The translations under genes and the position numbers were made by a program. Shown here one piece after another: positions 1 through 8,738 of a DNA stretch of 64,000 nucleotides. The stretch spans positions 1 through 64,000 of the forward strand of contig JBBDYG010000015.1 in NCBI GenBank assembly GCA_040901765.1, written 5' to 3'. Position 1 is the first letter of the stretch, and each line of letters starts with the position of its first letter. The DNA is from JBBDYG01 sp040901765 (GTDB lineage: Bacteria > Planctomycetota > Planctomycetia > Pirellulales > Lacipirellulaceae). The notes below the pieces were generated by a model, which did no database searches, was not told the DNA's origin, and was given only the letters and a program-made list of their open reading frames with translations.

Positions 1-2937
1 GTGAACGACTGCCAAGAGCATACCATCCATCAGAATAAGAGTGACAGAGCACTAGCAGTCGACGCCGCTTTTGCGGAAATCGCCCGGCTCTACGGCGGCG
101 ATGGCAACGATACGCTCATCGGCGGTGCGGCTGCCGATTTCCTGTTTGGCGAGCTTGGCGATGACAAGCTGTATGGCGGCGGTGGAAACGACATGCTCGA
201 CGGCGGCGATGGGAACGACCGCTTGCAGGGCGATGCGGGCAACGATGACTTCACGGGCGGAGTAGGTCACGACTTCTTTGAGCCGGATGTGCAGGACGAC
301 CTCAACGCGCCTACGCTTGATGACATCGACGATGTTACCGTTCGACTTGGCCAAGGAATCGCATTCCGCGTATTCGCCGATGACGTTGAAGACGATTACG
401 CAAGTCTTGTGTTTGGCGTTGTCATTGATTCGCAGACGATTCCCTCCAGTGAGTACACTGTCGCCGGCGGCGTGTTTCGACTCATCTCGCCGTTCTACCT
501 GGGCACCCACGAAGCAACCGTCACGGTGACCGACAGCAACGATCTGTCCGACGAAGCGACGTTCAATATCACGCTAGAGGATTACAACTGGGGTCCGCCG
601 GCTGCGTTGCAGAGCACGTTCGTGCCGGGGTATAATTACATCTATTCACTATTCACCGGTGATGCCCAGTCGCAGACGGAACACGAAGATTTCACGGTGA
701 CGCTCGTAAGCAAGCCGCCTAGCGCCGAAGTCTATCTCGATTCGGTAACCGACCCTTCCGAACCCGAATGGATGCTCCGCTGGCATCCTCCCGCCCCGGA
801 TCCTACGGCTGGGATAGTTCCAGAAGAGCATATCGATTCGGAATGGTACACGCCGTATAACTTTGTCTTCGAGGTGACCGACAACGGCGCTCCCACCGGC
901 AGTCCGCGCAGTCGGCGGTTCGAGTTGCAGGGCGGCGGCGGAGGGCTTTTTACATTCGATGGATATCACGCGGGAAGCGAGCATGCAGAAGGCAACGATA
1001 TCTGGGGCGCTTACAAATACAACCTACTGGCCCGAAACGATAGCTTCGGCACGGGGCTTGGCCAGCTTTTGGACAGCACAGTCGACCCGATAGGGTATCC
1101 CGATTACACAGGCTCAAGTGTTACCGAATTTGAACTCGTTGGCGCGGCGCCCGCACATGCGGCGTATTGGAATTGGAACACGTCCGATGGAACGTTCCAG
1201 TATCAGCCCGAAGCGGGTTTTGAAGGAGTGGTCACTTTTCAATATCGACTCCGCGATGAGGAAGGCTGGTCTCAGGATTCGGGCATTACGCCACCTTACA
1301 GTGTCGCTTATCAAGAAACCGTGAGCAACATCGCCACCGTCACGATCGAAGTCGGCAAAGCAGTCCGGGCGAATCTGACCATCGAAGGGCTAAGCGATTC
1401 CGATGAAGATCAAGGCTACGGCGAACTGCTTCTGCTCAACGAAGATGATGACAACAATAACTCTATCCAAGATCGCGAGGAGCTTGACGGCCCGATTCGC
1501 ATCGAGGATGAACTCACGCGAGTTGCTGTTGAGTATTGGCTGCGAAGCGACGTGACACCGGCGGACTTCGTCGCCAGCTTCGAACTCGCGGCTGGTCTTA
1601 ACGAGAAGGTCCGCCTGTGGACCTCGTCCGACAAAGACAAGGAGATTATCCCTTATCTAGTGGGTGGGCCTGGTGATCATGGCTCTGATTTTCTACTGGC
1701 CGATTTGCCCAGCGAAATCTTCGTCGAGGGCATCGACCGTGCCACCGGCTTCCTGAGGCTTTTCATTTCGGCGGCACAGACGACGTTGTTTTCGCTTGCG
1801 ACACAAATCGCGCCTCAGAACGGAGGCCAGGCCGCAACCAGTGACCGCGATACGGTCAATTTGACCGCGGGTTTGGGCCTGACAGGCTACCGGCCGATGC
1901 ACGGGCCGGGAACCTATGATCCATTCAGAAGAATGGCCGTAGAAGAGGCTCAAGAAGAGAGCGCCACGCTGGGGCCCGGTATTAGAATCAACGGCGACTT
2001 CGACAATGGGGGCGTCTCGCGAGACCTTTATTTAACTGATGTAGTGATTCCGACTGAGAACGACCTGATTGAAATACAGATCGATGCACTGCCTGGAATG
2101 GGAAATCTCGTCCTGGAAGTTGGTGCACACCTCTCGCTCTATTCAGCGCCGACTAAGGGTACGCCAATCTACATTGACGACGTCACCAACCGCACGGACC
2201 CGCTTAACTTCGCGGGCAACACATTGACCGTGTATGCGGAGTGGCACGACTTAAGCCACGGTACTGCGGAATTGACGCTTATCGATGATGGCGCCAACGC
2301 AGAACTTGATTCACTGCTGTTTCATAGTTTTCAAGGCATTACGATCGCACTCGGCGGATTGGGCCAGGTACCGCAACCGAACACTCCTTCCGATGAAGGC
2401 ATGTTTTTGATTGCGGACATTCTTTATGAAGAAGGCTATGACGTCTACAAGTTCGATGAAGACGAAGTTGGTTCCTCCTGGGGGCCAGGACCGGGCGGTG
2501 AAGGCATCGTGTACGACGTTGTTGCGTCTGCGATCAACAATCGCATGGCTCCGAATGTTGTCATCATGGGCTACAGTCAAGGCGGCGGTTCGACCTACAA
2601 TCTTTCCTACTTACTCGATCAACGCCGAACCCAAGGGCATTTGGGAGCCTACTCTTTAGTCTTCACGGTCTACGTTGACGCCGTGTCGGATCAGGGGGCA
2701 AATGCCGAAAGACGCCGGCCGGTAGCATCACAATGGCATGTTAACCTTTTCCAGGACGGAGTATGGGCGGAGGACAGAGGACTCGACGGCGACAACGTTC
2801 CCGGTGCCGACGAGGAAGATAACGTGGAAGTAGCTCCCGGTCTCCACATTCCAGGGATTACGCACTACACGATCGACCATGATTTAGATGTAATGGAATG
2901 GATCAGAACTCGCTATCGGTTACGGGCGGTGCGATGA
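1..2937 (+). CDS. RTX / cadherin-like surface protein with C-terminal lipase-like domain (5' end probably outside window)
   Basis: The reading frame is open from base 1, so the true start may lie upstream; the GTG at base 1 is not a supported start. Residues about 30-90 hold glycine/aspartate nonapeptide repeats (GGDGNDTLIGG, GGGGNDMLDGG type), which in RTX proteins bind calcium and accompany type I secretion. Residues 100-200 and 330-450 look like bacterial Ig/cadherin-type beta domains. The last ~200 residues resemble an alpha/beta hydrolase: a nucleophile elbow GYSQGG (Ser859), a following acidic candidate in YVDAVSD and a late histidine in GITHYTID. It is therefore likely a secreted or surface calcium-binding protein with a possible esterase/lipase activity; the substrate cannot be told. 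It overlaps the next gene by ATGA, suggesting translational coupling. Confidence 0.75.
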   Translation: MNDCQEHTIHQNKSDRALAVDAAFAEIARLYGGDGNDTLIGGAAADFLFGELGDDKLYGGGGNDMLDGGDGNDRLQGDAGNDDFTGGVGHDFFEPDVQDDLNAPTLDDIDDVTVRLGQGIAFRVFADDVEDDYASLVFGVVIDSQTIPSSEYTVAGGVFRLISPFYLGTHEATVTVTDSNDLSDEATFNITLEDYNWGPPAALQSTFVPGYNYIYSLFTGDAQSQTEHEDFTVTLVSKPPSAEVYLDSVTDPSEPEWMLRWHPPAPDPTAGIVPEEHIDSEWYTPYNFVFEVTDNGAPTGSPRSRRFELQGGGGGLFTFDGYHAGSEHAEGNDIWGAYKYNLLARNDSFGTGLGQLLDSTVDPIGYPDYTGSSVTEFELVGAAPAHAAYWNWNTSDGTFQYQPEAGFEGVVTFQYRLRDEEGWSQDSGITPPYSVAYQETVSNIATVTIEVGKAVRANLTIEGLSDSDEDQGYGELLLLNEDDDNNNSIQDREELDGPIRIEDELTRVAVEYWLRSDVTPADFVASFELAAGLNEKVRLWTSSDKDKEIIPYLVGGPGDHGSDFLLADLPSEIFVEGIDRATGFLRLFISAAQTTLFSLATQIAPQNGGQAATSDRDTVNLTAGLGLTGYRPMHGPGTYDPFRRMAVEEAQEESATLGPGIRINGDFDNGGVSRDLYLTDVVIPTENDLIEIQIDALPGMGNLVLEVGAHLSLYSAPTKGTPIYIDDVTNRTDPLNFAGNTLTVYAEWHDLSHGTAELTLIDDGANAELDSLLFHSFQGITIALGGLGQVPQPNTPSDEGMFLIADILYEEGYDVYKFDEDEVGSSWGPGPGGEGIVYDVVASAINNRMAPNVVIMGYSQGGGSTYNLSYLLDQRRTQGHLGAYSLVFTVYVDAVSDQGANAERRRPVASQWHVNLFQDGVWAEDRGLDGDNVPGADEEDNVEVAPGLHIPGITHYTIDHDLDVMEWIRTRYRLRAVR

Positions 2938-3662
2938 ACGATACTCTCGAAAAATGGGCACAATTAGCGTGGAACCCCGCAGTATGGCGGAAATCTGCTT
3001 GGGTAACTCTGTCGCTAATTTGGGCAGCCGCCTTCCTCGGTAACGTTACTGCACTAGGAGCTCGTGACAGAACGGACGAAATCTGGCGCGCGCTCTATGT
3101 GTGGCCGTTAATGGCAACCGTTTCAATTGTATACGTCCGTCATTTGCAGCGGCTCGCAGTTGAGCAGACTGTCCCGCGATACCGAGTGCGGGGCATGCTG
3201 TTGTTGACCGCAGGGATCGCAGTACTCAGTGCAGTCGGACATGCAATCGACGCTGCGGTGATGCTGTCATTTATTCTATTCGCTTACTTGACGACCCCAC
3301 TTGTAAAGCGATTTGTTGAAAGCCTCAGTTCGAACCGCGTTAAAATGAATGCAAGTATATCTTTATTGTGGATATCAACGTTGATCGTCGCGTCGTTCGC
3401 TGCGTTGGCCACCATAATTGCTGTCGGAGTAATGTTAATCATACAACCCGCCCCGGATGTCTACTCCGAAGCATGGCAGTCACTCACTGTATTTAGCGCG
3501 CTGTTTGCGTATTTTTTTATTCTTGGCGACAACGCGAGGGACGGGGCTCAAATGGTAATCTATGGACTTCCAGTTGGACTCGCGCTTAACATCGTACTCG
3601 GAGCTCTTACAGGGCTCTTGTTAGGAAAGATCGCCACTTGTTCGCCATTGAGGCAGAAATAA
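2934..3662 (+). CDS. multi-pass membrane protein of unknown function
   Basis: A 242-residue protein. I chose the ATG at 2934 because it overlaps the TGA of the preceding gene as ATGA; an in-frame ATG at 2898 would lie deeper inside that gene. About six hydrophobic segments are visible, near residues 12-35, 48-66, 82-115, 140-170, 180-200 and 205-230. I recognise no family and no catalytic motif. Coupling to the RTX/hydrolase gene suggests the two act together, for example as a membrane partner, but this is inference from gene order only. Confidence 0.6.
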   Translation: MNDTLEKWAQLAWNPAVWRKSAWVTLSLIWAAAFLGNVTALGARDRTDEIWRALYVWPLMATVSIVYVRHLQRLAVEQTVPRYRVRGMLLLTAGIAVLSAVGHAIDAAVMLSFILFAYLTTPLVKRFVESLSSNRVKMNASISLLWISTLIVASFAALATIIAVGVMLIIQPAPDVYSEAWQSLTVFSALFAYFFILGDNARDGAQMVIYGLPVGLALNIVLGALTGLLLGKIATCSPLRQK

Positions 3663-3778
3663 ACTCGGTCAAATATCGCTGGTTAATATTGCCCACCCTT
3701 GTGGTGGTCGCATTCAGCCTCGTTTTAACCCGATTCGGTTCGCAATTGGGGGAAATCAAAGGTGTCAGGAACCAATAA
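3638..3778 (+). pseudogene. possible small membrane ORF truncated by a RAYT terminal repeat
   Basis: An open frame offset from the upstream gene begins at TTG 3638, preceded by AGGAAAG at 3623-3629, and overlaps the last 25 bases of that gene. It encodes about 46 residues with one hydrophobic stretch (WLILPTLVVVAFSLVL) and ends at TAA 3776-3778. Its last residues are encoded by a copy of the AAAGGTGTCAGGAACC repeat, so it looks like the 5' remnant of a coupled gene cut by that repeat. It could equally be a chance frame. Confidence 0.3.
3758..3774 (+). repeat. solo copy of the RAYT-element terminal motif
   Basis: AAAGGTGTCAGGAACCA, identical to the motif at 4304-4320 and the reverse complement of the end at 5041-5056. 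It lies 530 bases from the intact element with no transposase beside it, as expected for a REP-like sequence mobilised by a RAYT or for a remnant of an older insertion. Confidence 0.7.
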
Positions 3779-4111
3779 TCCGATCGTCAAGCCCTTTCCC
3801 TAGCATTCTTCTTCCGTCTGCTCGCTAATCTCTCCGGAATCTCCTTGCAAAGAGCCCCCCCCTGCTATAGTGTACAGGCGTTCTAAACCCTGCGCAAGGT
3901 CCTTGCAAACTTAACCCCCTCCCCTAACCCCTCCCCCGCGGACGGGGGAGGGGAAGCGCGCCTGCGGCACTTGAGTTGTCCTAACTCGTTACGCAGCACG
4001 TCGTTTTTTATTCGCGCCAACTCTGGCATCCCCCTCCCCGCCAGAGTACATTGCCAACAGCGGCCCCAGCGGCCGATTCCGGTTCCTATTCTGCGCGGAG
4101 CATAGATTACC
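3779..4111. other. intergenic region with a GC palindrome
   Basis: No gene is supported in these 333 bases. A perfect 11-base inverted repeat (3928-3938 and 3943-3953, CCCCTCCCCCG and its complement, 4-base loop) sits in a C-run context of the kind found between planctomycete genes. A weak promoter-like pair, TTGCAA at 3846 and TATAGT about 15 bases on, precedes the next gene. Confidence 0.5.
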
Positions 4112-4303
4112 ATGCGACTACATGCAGGCGTGATGGCACTCGTTTTATCGGTGGCAAGTATAGTCCCAGCCGCCGAGACACACACACTCCATTCGTTCGA
4201 TCGGATGCAGCTTTCCGATCAGTTCTACTCGGAGGGGGCGACGTTCCTCGACGTGAACCGCGACGGCGCGATGGACATCGTTTCCGGGCCGTTTTGGGTG
4301 AAT
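4112..4303 (+). pseudogene. 5' fragment of an exported VCBS/FG-GAP repeat protein, truncated by the RAYT element
   Basis: ATG 4112 opens a signal peptide (MRLHAGVMALVLSVASIVPA) followed by a stretch containing QFYSEGATFLDVNRDGAMDI and then VSGPFW, which matches the start of planctomycete exported FG-GAP/VCBS beta-propeller proteins. The match stops exactly where the AAAGGTGTCAGGAACC terminal repeat begins at 4304. The rest of the gene is not found beyond the element's other end at 5056, where ridA starts at once, so the insertion was accompanied or followed by deletion. The frame runs on as nonsense into the element. Confidence 0.7.
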
Positions 4304-4995
4304 AAAGGTGTCAGGAACCATTGTTTTGTAGTTTTGGGCCGTCCACGAGGGCGAAGGGTCGATTCCAGGCCGAGCCGCCGGACGGTGCGGTTGCTCCAGG
4401 GTTCGTCGCCGAACGGGCAGCCGCGCTGGATGCTGCGGCGCAGCGCCGCGATCTCCGCTTCGGTCTGTGGGGCGTTCACGTGGTCCCGCCAGTTGGGCTT
4501 GCGCGGCAGCGGCCAGGTGGACAGCAGCGACTTGTCCTCGGCCGACCCGCGGAGCCAGCGGTAGAGGCTGCCCCATTGCCATTCTTCGGCTTGCGACACC
4601 AGGTTGGCCCGCAAGGCGTTTCGCTCGACGTACCGCGCGACCGTGTAGTAGTGTTCGTCCTTCTGAATCGGGAACGACTTGAACCGGCCTTGGTAGAGGT
4701 GCCCCGATCCGATCGACCGGCGATGGGCGTGCCAGCGTTGGGTATGGGTCAGCGTCAGCCAGCCGACGAAGCGGGAGAGTTCGCCATGCTCGCGCGGCCA
4801 GACGAGCAAGTGCCAGTGATTGGGCATCAGGCAATAGCCCAGCAGCCGCGTTTGCGTCCGCTCGACCGCTTCGGCCAGAACGCGCTCGAAGGCTTCGTAA
4901 TCCTAACCGCCACGAAAGATGTTCATCCGCGCGTTGGCCCGGTTGAGAACGTGGTAAACGTATCCTCCTTCGGCGGCTCGGTGCGGTCGGCCCAT
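4225..4995 (-). pseudogene. REP-associated tyrosine transposase (RAYT), interrupted by an in-frame TAG
   Basis: From ATG 4995 the frame reads YVYHVLNRANARMNIFRGG, then TAG (4905-4903), then DYEAFERVLAEAVERTQTRL and on into the HUH motif MPNHWHLLVWP, LYQGRFKSFP and YVERNALRANLV. This is the complete layout of a Y1/HUH RAYT transposase with a nonsense codon near residue 31. A downstream frame could restart at the methionine of the HUH motif but would lack the N-terminal strand. Past residue ~150 of the main frame the protein runs through the terminal repeat into host sequence, so the real C terminus is probably near 4320. Such enzymes process REP palindromes at single-stranded ends. Confidence 0.75.
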
Positions 4996-5056
4996 GGAGG
5001 TGAGGATAACCGATGGGACGGGGTGCCGGTCAAGAGAAAAGGTTCCTGACACCTTT
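4304..5056. mobile_element. REP-associated transposase (RAYT) element with 16-base inverted ends
   Basis: The 753-base unit is bounded by AAAGGTGTCAGGAACC at 4304-4319 and its exact reverse complement at 5041-5056. It carries one reverse-strand IS200-like Y1 transposase of the RAYT class, now interrupted by a stop codon. The left end interrupts an exported-protein gene and the right end overlaps the stop codon of ridA. A third, solo copy of the end motif lies at 3758. Confidence 0.75.
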
Positions 5057-5516
5057 ACTTCAACTCAAAGATCGCCTCAATCTCGACGGCGATCCCGCTG
5101 GGGAGCGAGCCGGCGCCCACGGCGCTGCGGGCGGCGACGCCGGCGTCGGGGCCGAATACGTCGCGCATTAGCTCGCTGAAGCCGTTGATCACGGCTGGGT
5201 GCTCGGTGAAGTGAGGGACCGCGTTGACCAAGCCGAGCGTTTTTACCAAACGGGCGATCCGGTCGAGGCTGCCGCAGTGGGCCTTCATCGTGGCCAACAT
5301 CGCGAGACCGGTTTGTCGGGCGGCGGCGTAGCCGCCCTGCGCATCCATGTCGTCGCCGACGCGGCCACGGATCAGCGTTCCATCCGATTGCAGAGGGCCG
5401 TGACCAGAAAGGTAAAGCATCCGCTCGACTTGCACGGCCGGCTTGTAAACCCCGATCGCTTTGGGGGCGGGCGGCAACTCTAGTCCCAATTCCACAATGC
5501 GGGCTTCGGCACTCAC
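5055..5516 (-). CDS. RidA-family (YjgF/YER057c/UK114) protein
   Basis: A 153-residue Rid-superfamily protein; RidA itself hydrolyses reactive enamine/imine intermediates from PLP enzymes. Visible family features are LYLSGHGP, the C-terminal [14 protein letters not shown] with the conserved arginine, and VEIEAIFE with the conserved glutamate. It belongs to a longer subgroup beginning [11 protein letters not shown], common in planctomycetes, so the exact substrate is open. The start is GTG 5516, overlapping the hisI TGA as GTGA. The stop codon lies inside the terminal repeat of the RAYT element, so the element inserted at the very 3' end. Confidence 0.85.
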   Translation of the reverse strand: MSAEARIVELGLELPPAPKAIGVYKPAVQVERMLYLSGHGPLQSDGTLIRGRVGDDMDAQGGYAAARQTGLAMLATMKAHCGSLDRIARLVKTLGLVNAVPHFTEHPAVINGFSELMRDVFGPDAGVAARSAVGAGSLPSGIAVEIEAIFELK

Positions 5517-5914
5517 GGGGGGTTCTCCTGGTTGGGGGTCTTATAAACTTCTGCCGGATCGAACACGCGATCGGCTATTACTTTAAGGCCATCGGCGGAA
5601 ACTTCGCGATAGAAACAACTGGGGTAGCCTTCGTGGCAAGCCGCGCCGACCTGCGCGACTTCGAGCAAGATCGTGTCGCGGTCGCAGTCGATCAGCACGC
5701 GCCGCACGTGTTGAACATTGCCGCTCTCCTCGCCTTTACGCCACAGCTTGCCGCGGCTGCGGCTGTAGTACACGGCTTGGCCCGTGCGGAGCGTCTCGTC
5801 GTAGGCCTCGCGGTTCATCCAGGCGAGCATCAGGACGGCCTGCGTGGCGGCGTCCTGCACGACGACCGGCAACAGCTCGGCAGCGGTGAAATTGGGGCCG
5901 GTAACAAGAGTCAT
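5513..5914 (-). CDS. hisI: phosphoribosyl-AMP cyclohydrolase
   Basis: A 133-residue enzyme of histidine biosynthesis that opens the purine ring of phosphoribosyl-AMP, in the cytoplasm. Family motifs are all present: [29 protein letters not shown], the metal/active-site stretch [20 protein letters not shown] and the C-terminal SCFYR. Length is normal for a stand-alone HisI without a HisE fusion. It is the first gene of a two-gene unit with the ridA-like gene (4-base overlap). No other his genes are nearby, as is usual in planctomycetes with scattered pathways. Confidence 0.93.
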   Translation of the reverse strand: MTLVTGPNFTAAELLPVVVQDAATQAVLMLAWMNREAYDETLRTGQAVYYSRSRGKLWRKGEESGNVQHVRRVLIDCDRDTILLEVAQVGAACHEGYPSCFYREVSADGLKVIADRVFDPAEVYKTPNQENPP

Positions 5915-5969
5915 GGCCGTAAATCTACCACGACACTTCGACGCTGCCGAGGGCCGATGTCAGTAAAAC

Positions 5970-6326
5970 CTAAAGCGGAAGGTAGACAATCCGGTTTCGC
6001 CATTCCTCGAATTCCGATGCTTCCGTAATCAGTACCAGGCTTTCGGCAACGGGAAGCATTGGGCGGCGCTGGGGCACGAGGAACAATCCATGTATGCCAC
6101 TTCCATCTGCAATTCGTTGTTCGGCGACGGCTTTCATCGTGTTTACGTCATGGCTGACGACGAGCCAGCGATGCTGCCAAGCAAATTCGAGAACAACATC
6201 GTCATTGGCCGACGACCGACCTTGCTCCACAATCGTGTCGATTTCGACGGTTGGCGTCTTCCGCCGCACCGCCCGCACAATACTGCCGCGCAAATCCTCG
6301 TCGGCGAGAAAACGCGGACGGCTCAT
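5970..6326 (-). CDS. DUF5615 PIN-like protein (toxin-like partner)
   Basis: A 118-residue protein starting MSRPRFLADEDL at ATG 6326. It has the DUF5615 layout: FLADEDL with conserved acidic residues at the N terminus, a middle DDVVLEFAWQHRWLVVSHD and a short C-terminal tail. DUF5615 proteins are PIN-like and usually lie next to DUF433 proteins, and the pair is treated as a putative toxin-antitoxin module. The DUF433 gene lies 8 bases upstream on the same strand, which fits. An upstream in-frame extension exists but would overlap the partner gene heavily. Confidence 0.8.
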   Translation of the reverse strand: MSRPRFLADEDLRGSIVRAVRRKTPTVEIDTIVEQGRSSANDDVVLEFAWQHRWLVVSHDVNTMKAVAEQRIADGSGIHGLFLVPQRRPMLPVAESLVLITEASEFEEWRNRIVYLPL

Positions 6327-6334
6327 GTGGGCCT

Positions 6335-6658
6335 CTATTTCGCGCCTTCGGGTAAACGACTGTTCCGCAGTCGATCTAATAGCGGGCCGTGCTCCGACTC
6401 GCTCTGCGCGGCAAACTGTTGCCAAGCCGCATCTTGTTGCGAAAGATATTGGTCAATTTCCGGGCGATTGTGCAGATAAAAAGCAATCGCGCCATAGACT
6501 TGCTCGATGGTCAGTGCGGGAAATTCCTCGGCGATTGCCTCCGGGGACTTTCCTTCCCAATACGCATGGACGACCGAATCGAGCGAGACCCGGCTGTCGA
6601 GAATTCGCCAGCCGCCCTCGGCGGTCAGGTAGGCGTAGATCGTTGCAGTTTCCGACAT
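6335..6658 (-). CDS. DUF433 antitoxin-like protein
   Basis: A 107-residue protein beginning MSETATIYAYL at ATG 6658. DUF433 features are seen in LDSRVSLDSVVHAYWEGKSP followed by EAIAEEFPALTIEQVYGAIA, with the HTH-like helix pattern and the typical YLHNRPEIDQYL ending. It is the first gene of a pair with the DUF5615 protein and is the likely antitoxin or DNA-binding partner. An in-frame methionine 8 codons upstream is an alternative start. Confidence 0.8.
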   Translation of the reverse strand: MSETATIYAYLTAEGGWRILDSRVSLDSVVHAYWEGKSPEAIAEEFPALTIEQVYGAIAFYLHNRPEIDQYLSQQDAAWQQFAAQSESEHGPLLDRLRNSRLPEGAK

Positions 6659-6810
6659 CTCAATTGCCTCCTCATTGATCATAATGTCCTCGACTCCCGG
6701 CAGCCAGTCATCCAGCGATCTAGGAAATGAGCGGCATCTTGGGATTTTTCACTCCCACCGATTGAGCGTTGAGTACGCGTTACACCAATCGTATCGGCCG
6801 AATGCGGCCA

Positions 6811-6827
6811 CTAAGCCGCAAGCGGCG
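6811..6827. repeat. copy 1 of the CTAAGCCGCAAGCGGCG palindromic repeat
   Basis: CTAAGCCGCAAGCGGCG, with GCCGC/GCGGC arms, in the gap before the glycosyltransferase gene. The same 17-18 bases recur at 25270, 26580 and 59450. Confidence 0.75.
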
Positions 6828-6977
6828 GATTATTGGCTTGATCGGTTTTAAACGAATCGTCCGCACCAGTAGACGATTCAATGGCGGATTGCATCCTTGG
6901 CGGGGAGTGTTCCGATGCTGAGGAAATGTAGGCGCTCAGGCGGGCGTCGGCCGGTCCCATGCGCGAGGAGTTTTCCA

Positions 6978-7613
6978 TTGGCACAATCACTTACGTTGGT
7001 GCTGCCGGTTCATAATGCCGAAGCTACTCTACCGCGGCAGGTGGAGGAGCTACTCACGATGGCCGGCGAATTGACTTCGCGGTTTGAACTGCTGGTGATT
7101 GACGACGGCTCGATCGACGACACCTACGAGATTGCGAGCGAACTGGCCACCCGGTTTCCTCAAATCCGCGTGACTCGCCACGCCGACCACCGCGGGTTCG
7201 GCCCCACGCTAAGGGCGTTGCGTGGCCAAGTGAAATCGGATGTGGTAATCGTCCACGACGGCACTTCGCAGCTAGACGCCGAGCAGGTCCGGCGGCTGTG
7301 GGCGGAAAAAACCGGGCAGCAATTTCGGGTCGATGACCGGCCAGGTTCGGGGGCGTACGAAACCTACTCGGCCGACCTTTGTGCCCCGTCGCGGGTACAC
7401 CCCGCGATGGGTGCAGCCCATCGTCGGCTGGGCCCATTGGAGCTGCTGCCGGACGGTGTATCGTCGCGGATCAGCCCGGCTTTGGCGGCGGCAAGCGAGA
7501 CGTATCCATCGTCGCCAACAGCCCCTCGCGACCAGCGCGGAATAGGCGCGATTCCCGTGCTTCCGCCGGCCAGCTTTTTCAACTCGCTGACCGAATTCGC
7601 CCTCGGCGAGTAG
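6978..7613 (+). CDS. family 2 glycosyltransferase, short form
   Basis: The GT-A fold of a family 2 glycosyltransferase is clear: LTLVLPVHNAEATL, ELLVIDDGSIDDTYEIA, VTRHADHRGFGPTLRALRGQ, DVVIVHDGTSQLD. The family uses nucleotide-sugar donors, but acceptor and sugar cannot be inferred. I prefer the TTG at 6978, preceded by GCGAGGAG, because the domain starts right after it; ATG codons at 6897 and 6915 would add an unrelated tail. The 211-residue protein is shorter than most GT2 enzymes. Its last ~80 residues are proline/alanine-rich and unrecognised but end FFNSLTEFALGE, so the frame appears intact. Confidence 0.7.
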   Translation: MAQSLTLVLPVHNAEATLPRQVEELLTMAGELTSRFELLVIDDGSIDDTYEIASELATRFPQIRVTRHADHRGFGPTLRALRGQVKSDVVIVHDGTSQLDAEQVRRLWAEKTGQQFRVDDRPGSGAYETYSADLCAPSRVHPAMGAAHRRLGPLELLPDGVSSRISPALAAASETYPSSPTAPRDQRGIGAIPVLPPASFFNSLTEFALGE

Positions 7614-8181
7614 CCCGGTGAATAGCTGTCCATACGAGATACCAACTGTCCCTTCGGATTGTTGAAATTTTTTCGGAATGACGGTCGTTCGATATTGCGG
7701 CAAATCGCAGTGCCTGGTGAATTGGAATTGAACGTTGAAGGGTCGTATCAGCAAGGCGATCGGTGTCATTTCGCAACGCTCCGAGCTAGGGTTTGCCGCT
7801 GCATACATTCTGCTCCGCATCCGGGCACTTCGCACTTCTTGCCACCCCGGAATCCCGTAACTACCATAAGCTCAGTCAAGCGATAGACACATCGCAGACG
7901 CGTGCTACCCAAAGCGAAGCACGGGCCAAAACTCCTCTTCCAATATCGGGCAAGCGACGCGGCCTTCGGCAAAGCCTGGAGGCCAACTCAGGTATTGGGT
8001 GTGGCGCGAACTCCCCTCAACAGGGGGTAGCTGGCGTTTTCGATTAACGAGACCCGTAGCTAAATGGCTGCGGCGGACTCGCTGTTTGCCCTGCCTGCGG
8101 AAGCACGTGAGCGGTCGGGCTGTCGGTTTTGCTGTCGGATTCGGTACAGACTCTTCGGAACCTAGCGAAGGAGGCATAGCC
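7614..8181. other. 568-base region without a recognisable gene
   Basis: Only short frames without family features are seen on either strand. The last 20 bases carry AAGGAGG, the ribosome binding site for the next gene. No terminator, tRNA or repeat was recognised. Confidence 0.4.
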
Positions 8182-8718
8182 ATGAGCGTGGCTGACAATT
8201 GGAGTGCAACAACGGGGCTTGGAGCGGCCTCGTCGAGCGTTCCCCTAACAACGACGGACTCGCGTCCGCTCCACCGGATCGCTGAAGTGCGGCACCAGCA
8301 AGGAGTTTCCCTACGCAGTGCATCGCGCCGCACAGGCTGGACCATCGAGCAAATCCGCGACCAAGAGCAACCCTCGACCGACCTTACGCTGTCGGAGTTG
8401 TACCGCTGGCAACAAGCCCTCGAGGTGCCGGTCGCCAATCTGCTCGTTGACCTCGATGCGCCACTCTCTAGTCCGATATTAACGCGAGCGAGAATGCTCA
8501 AGCTGATGAAGACCGTTCGAGCACTTCGTGAAATCGCGCAGGACGAAGGGGTTCAGCGGATGGGCGAGATGCTCGAAACGCAATTGCTTGAAGTGATGCC
8601 GGAACTGCAGGACGTTGCCGCTTGGCACTCGGTCGGCCAGCGCAGGACGCAGGACGAAATGGGACGAATTGCCGAGCAGACGATTCCGGATACGTTTGTG
8701 CGCGATGCACTGCGGTAA
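8182..8718 (+). CDS. helix-turn-helix (XRE-like) regulator, conserved planctomycete type
   Basis: A 178-residue protein from ATG 8182, with GCGAAGGAGG about 8 bases upstream. Residues ~35-95 form an XRE-like helix-turn-helix: LHRIAEVRHQQGVSLRSASR, RTGWTIEQIRDQEQPSTDLT and LSELYRWQQALEVPVANLLV. The C-terminal half (LKLMKTVRALREIAQDEGVQ, RMGEMLETQLLEVMPELQDV) is helical and may dimerise. It is probably a DNA-binding regulator. It ends 20 bases from the convergent giant gene, so its target is not obvious from context. Confidence 0.65.
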   Translation: MSVADNWSATTGLGAASSSVPLTTTDSRPLHRIAEVRHQQGVSLRSASRRTGWTIEQIRDQEQPSTDLTLSELYRWQQALEVPVANLLVDLDAPLSSPILTRARMLKLMKTVRALREIAQDEGVQRMGEMLETQLLEVMPELQDVAAWHSVGQRRTQDEMGRIAEQTIPDTFVRDALR

Positions 8719-8738
8719 ATTTCGGAGCGAGCCGCTGG

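Noticed and set aside
4145..4834. A second long frame on the minus strand through the RAYT gene
   Set aside because: It is a shifted frame over the transposase. The HUH and LYQGRFKSFP motifs lie in the other frame.
7272..7835. A 187-residue minus-strand frame opposite the glycosyltransferase
   Set aside because: It overlaps the coding end of the plus-strand gene, has unlikely composition and no family features.
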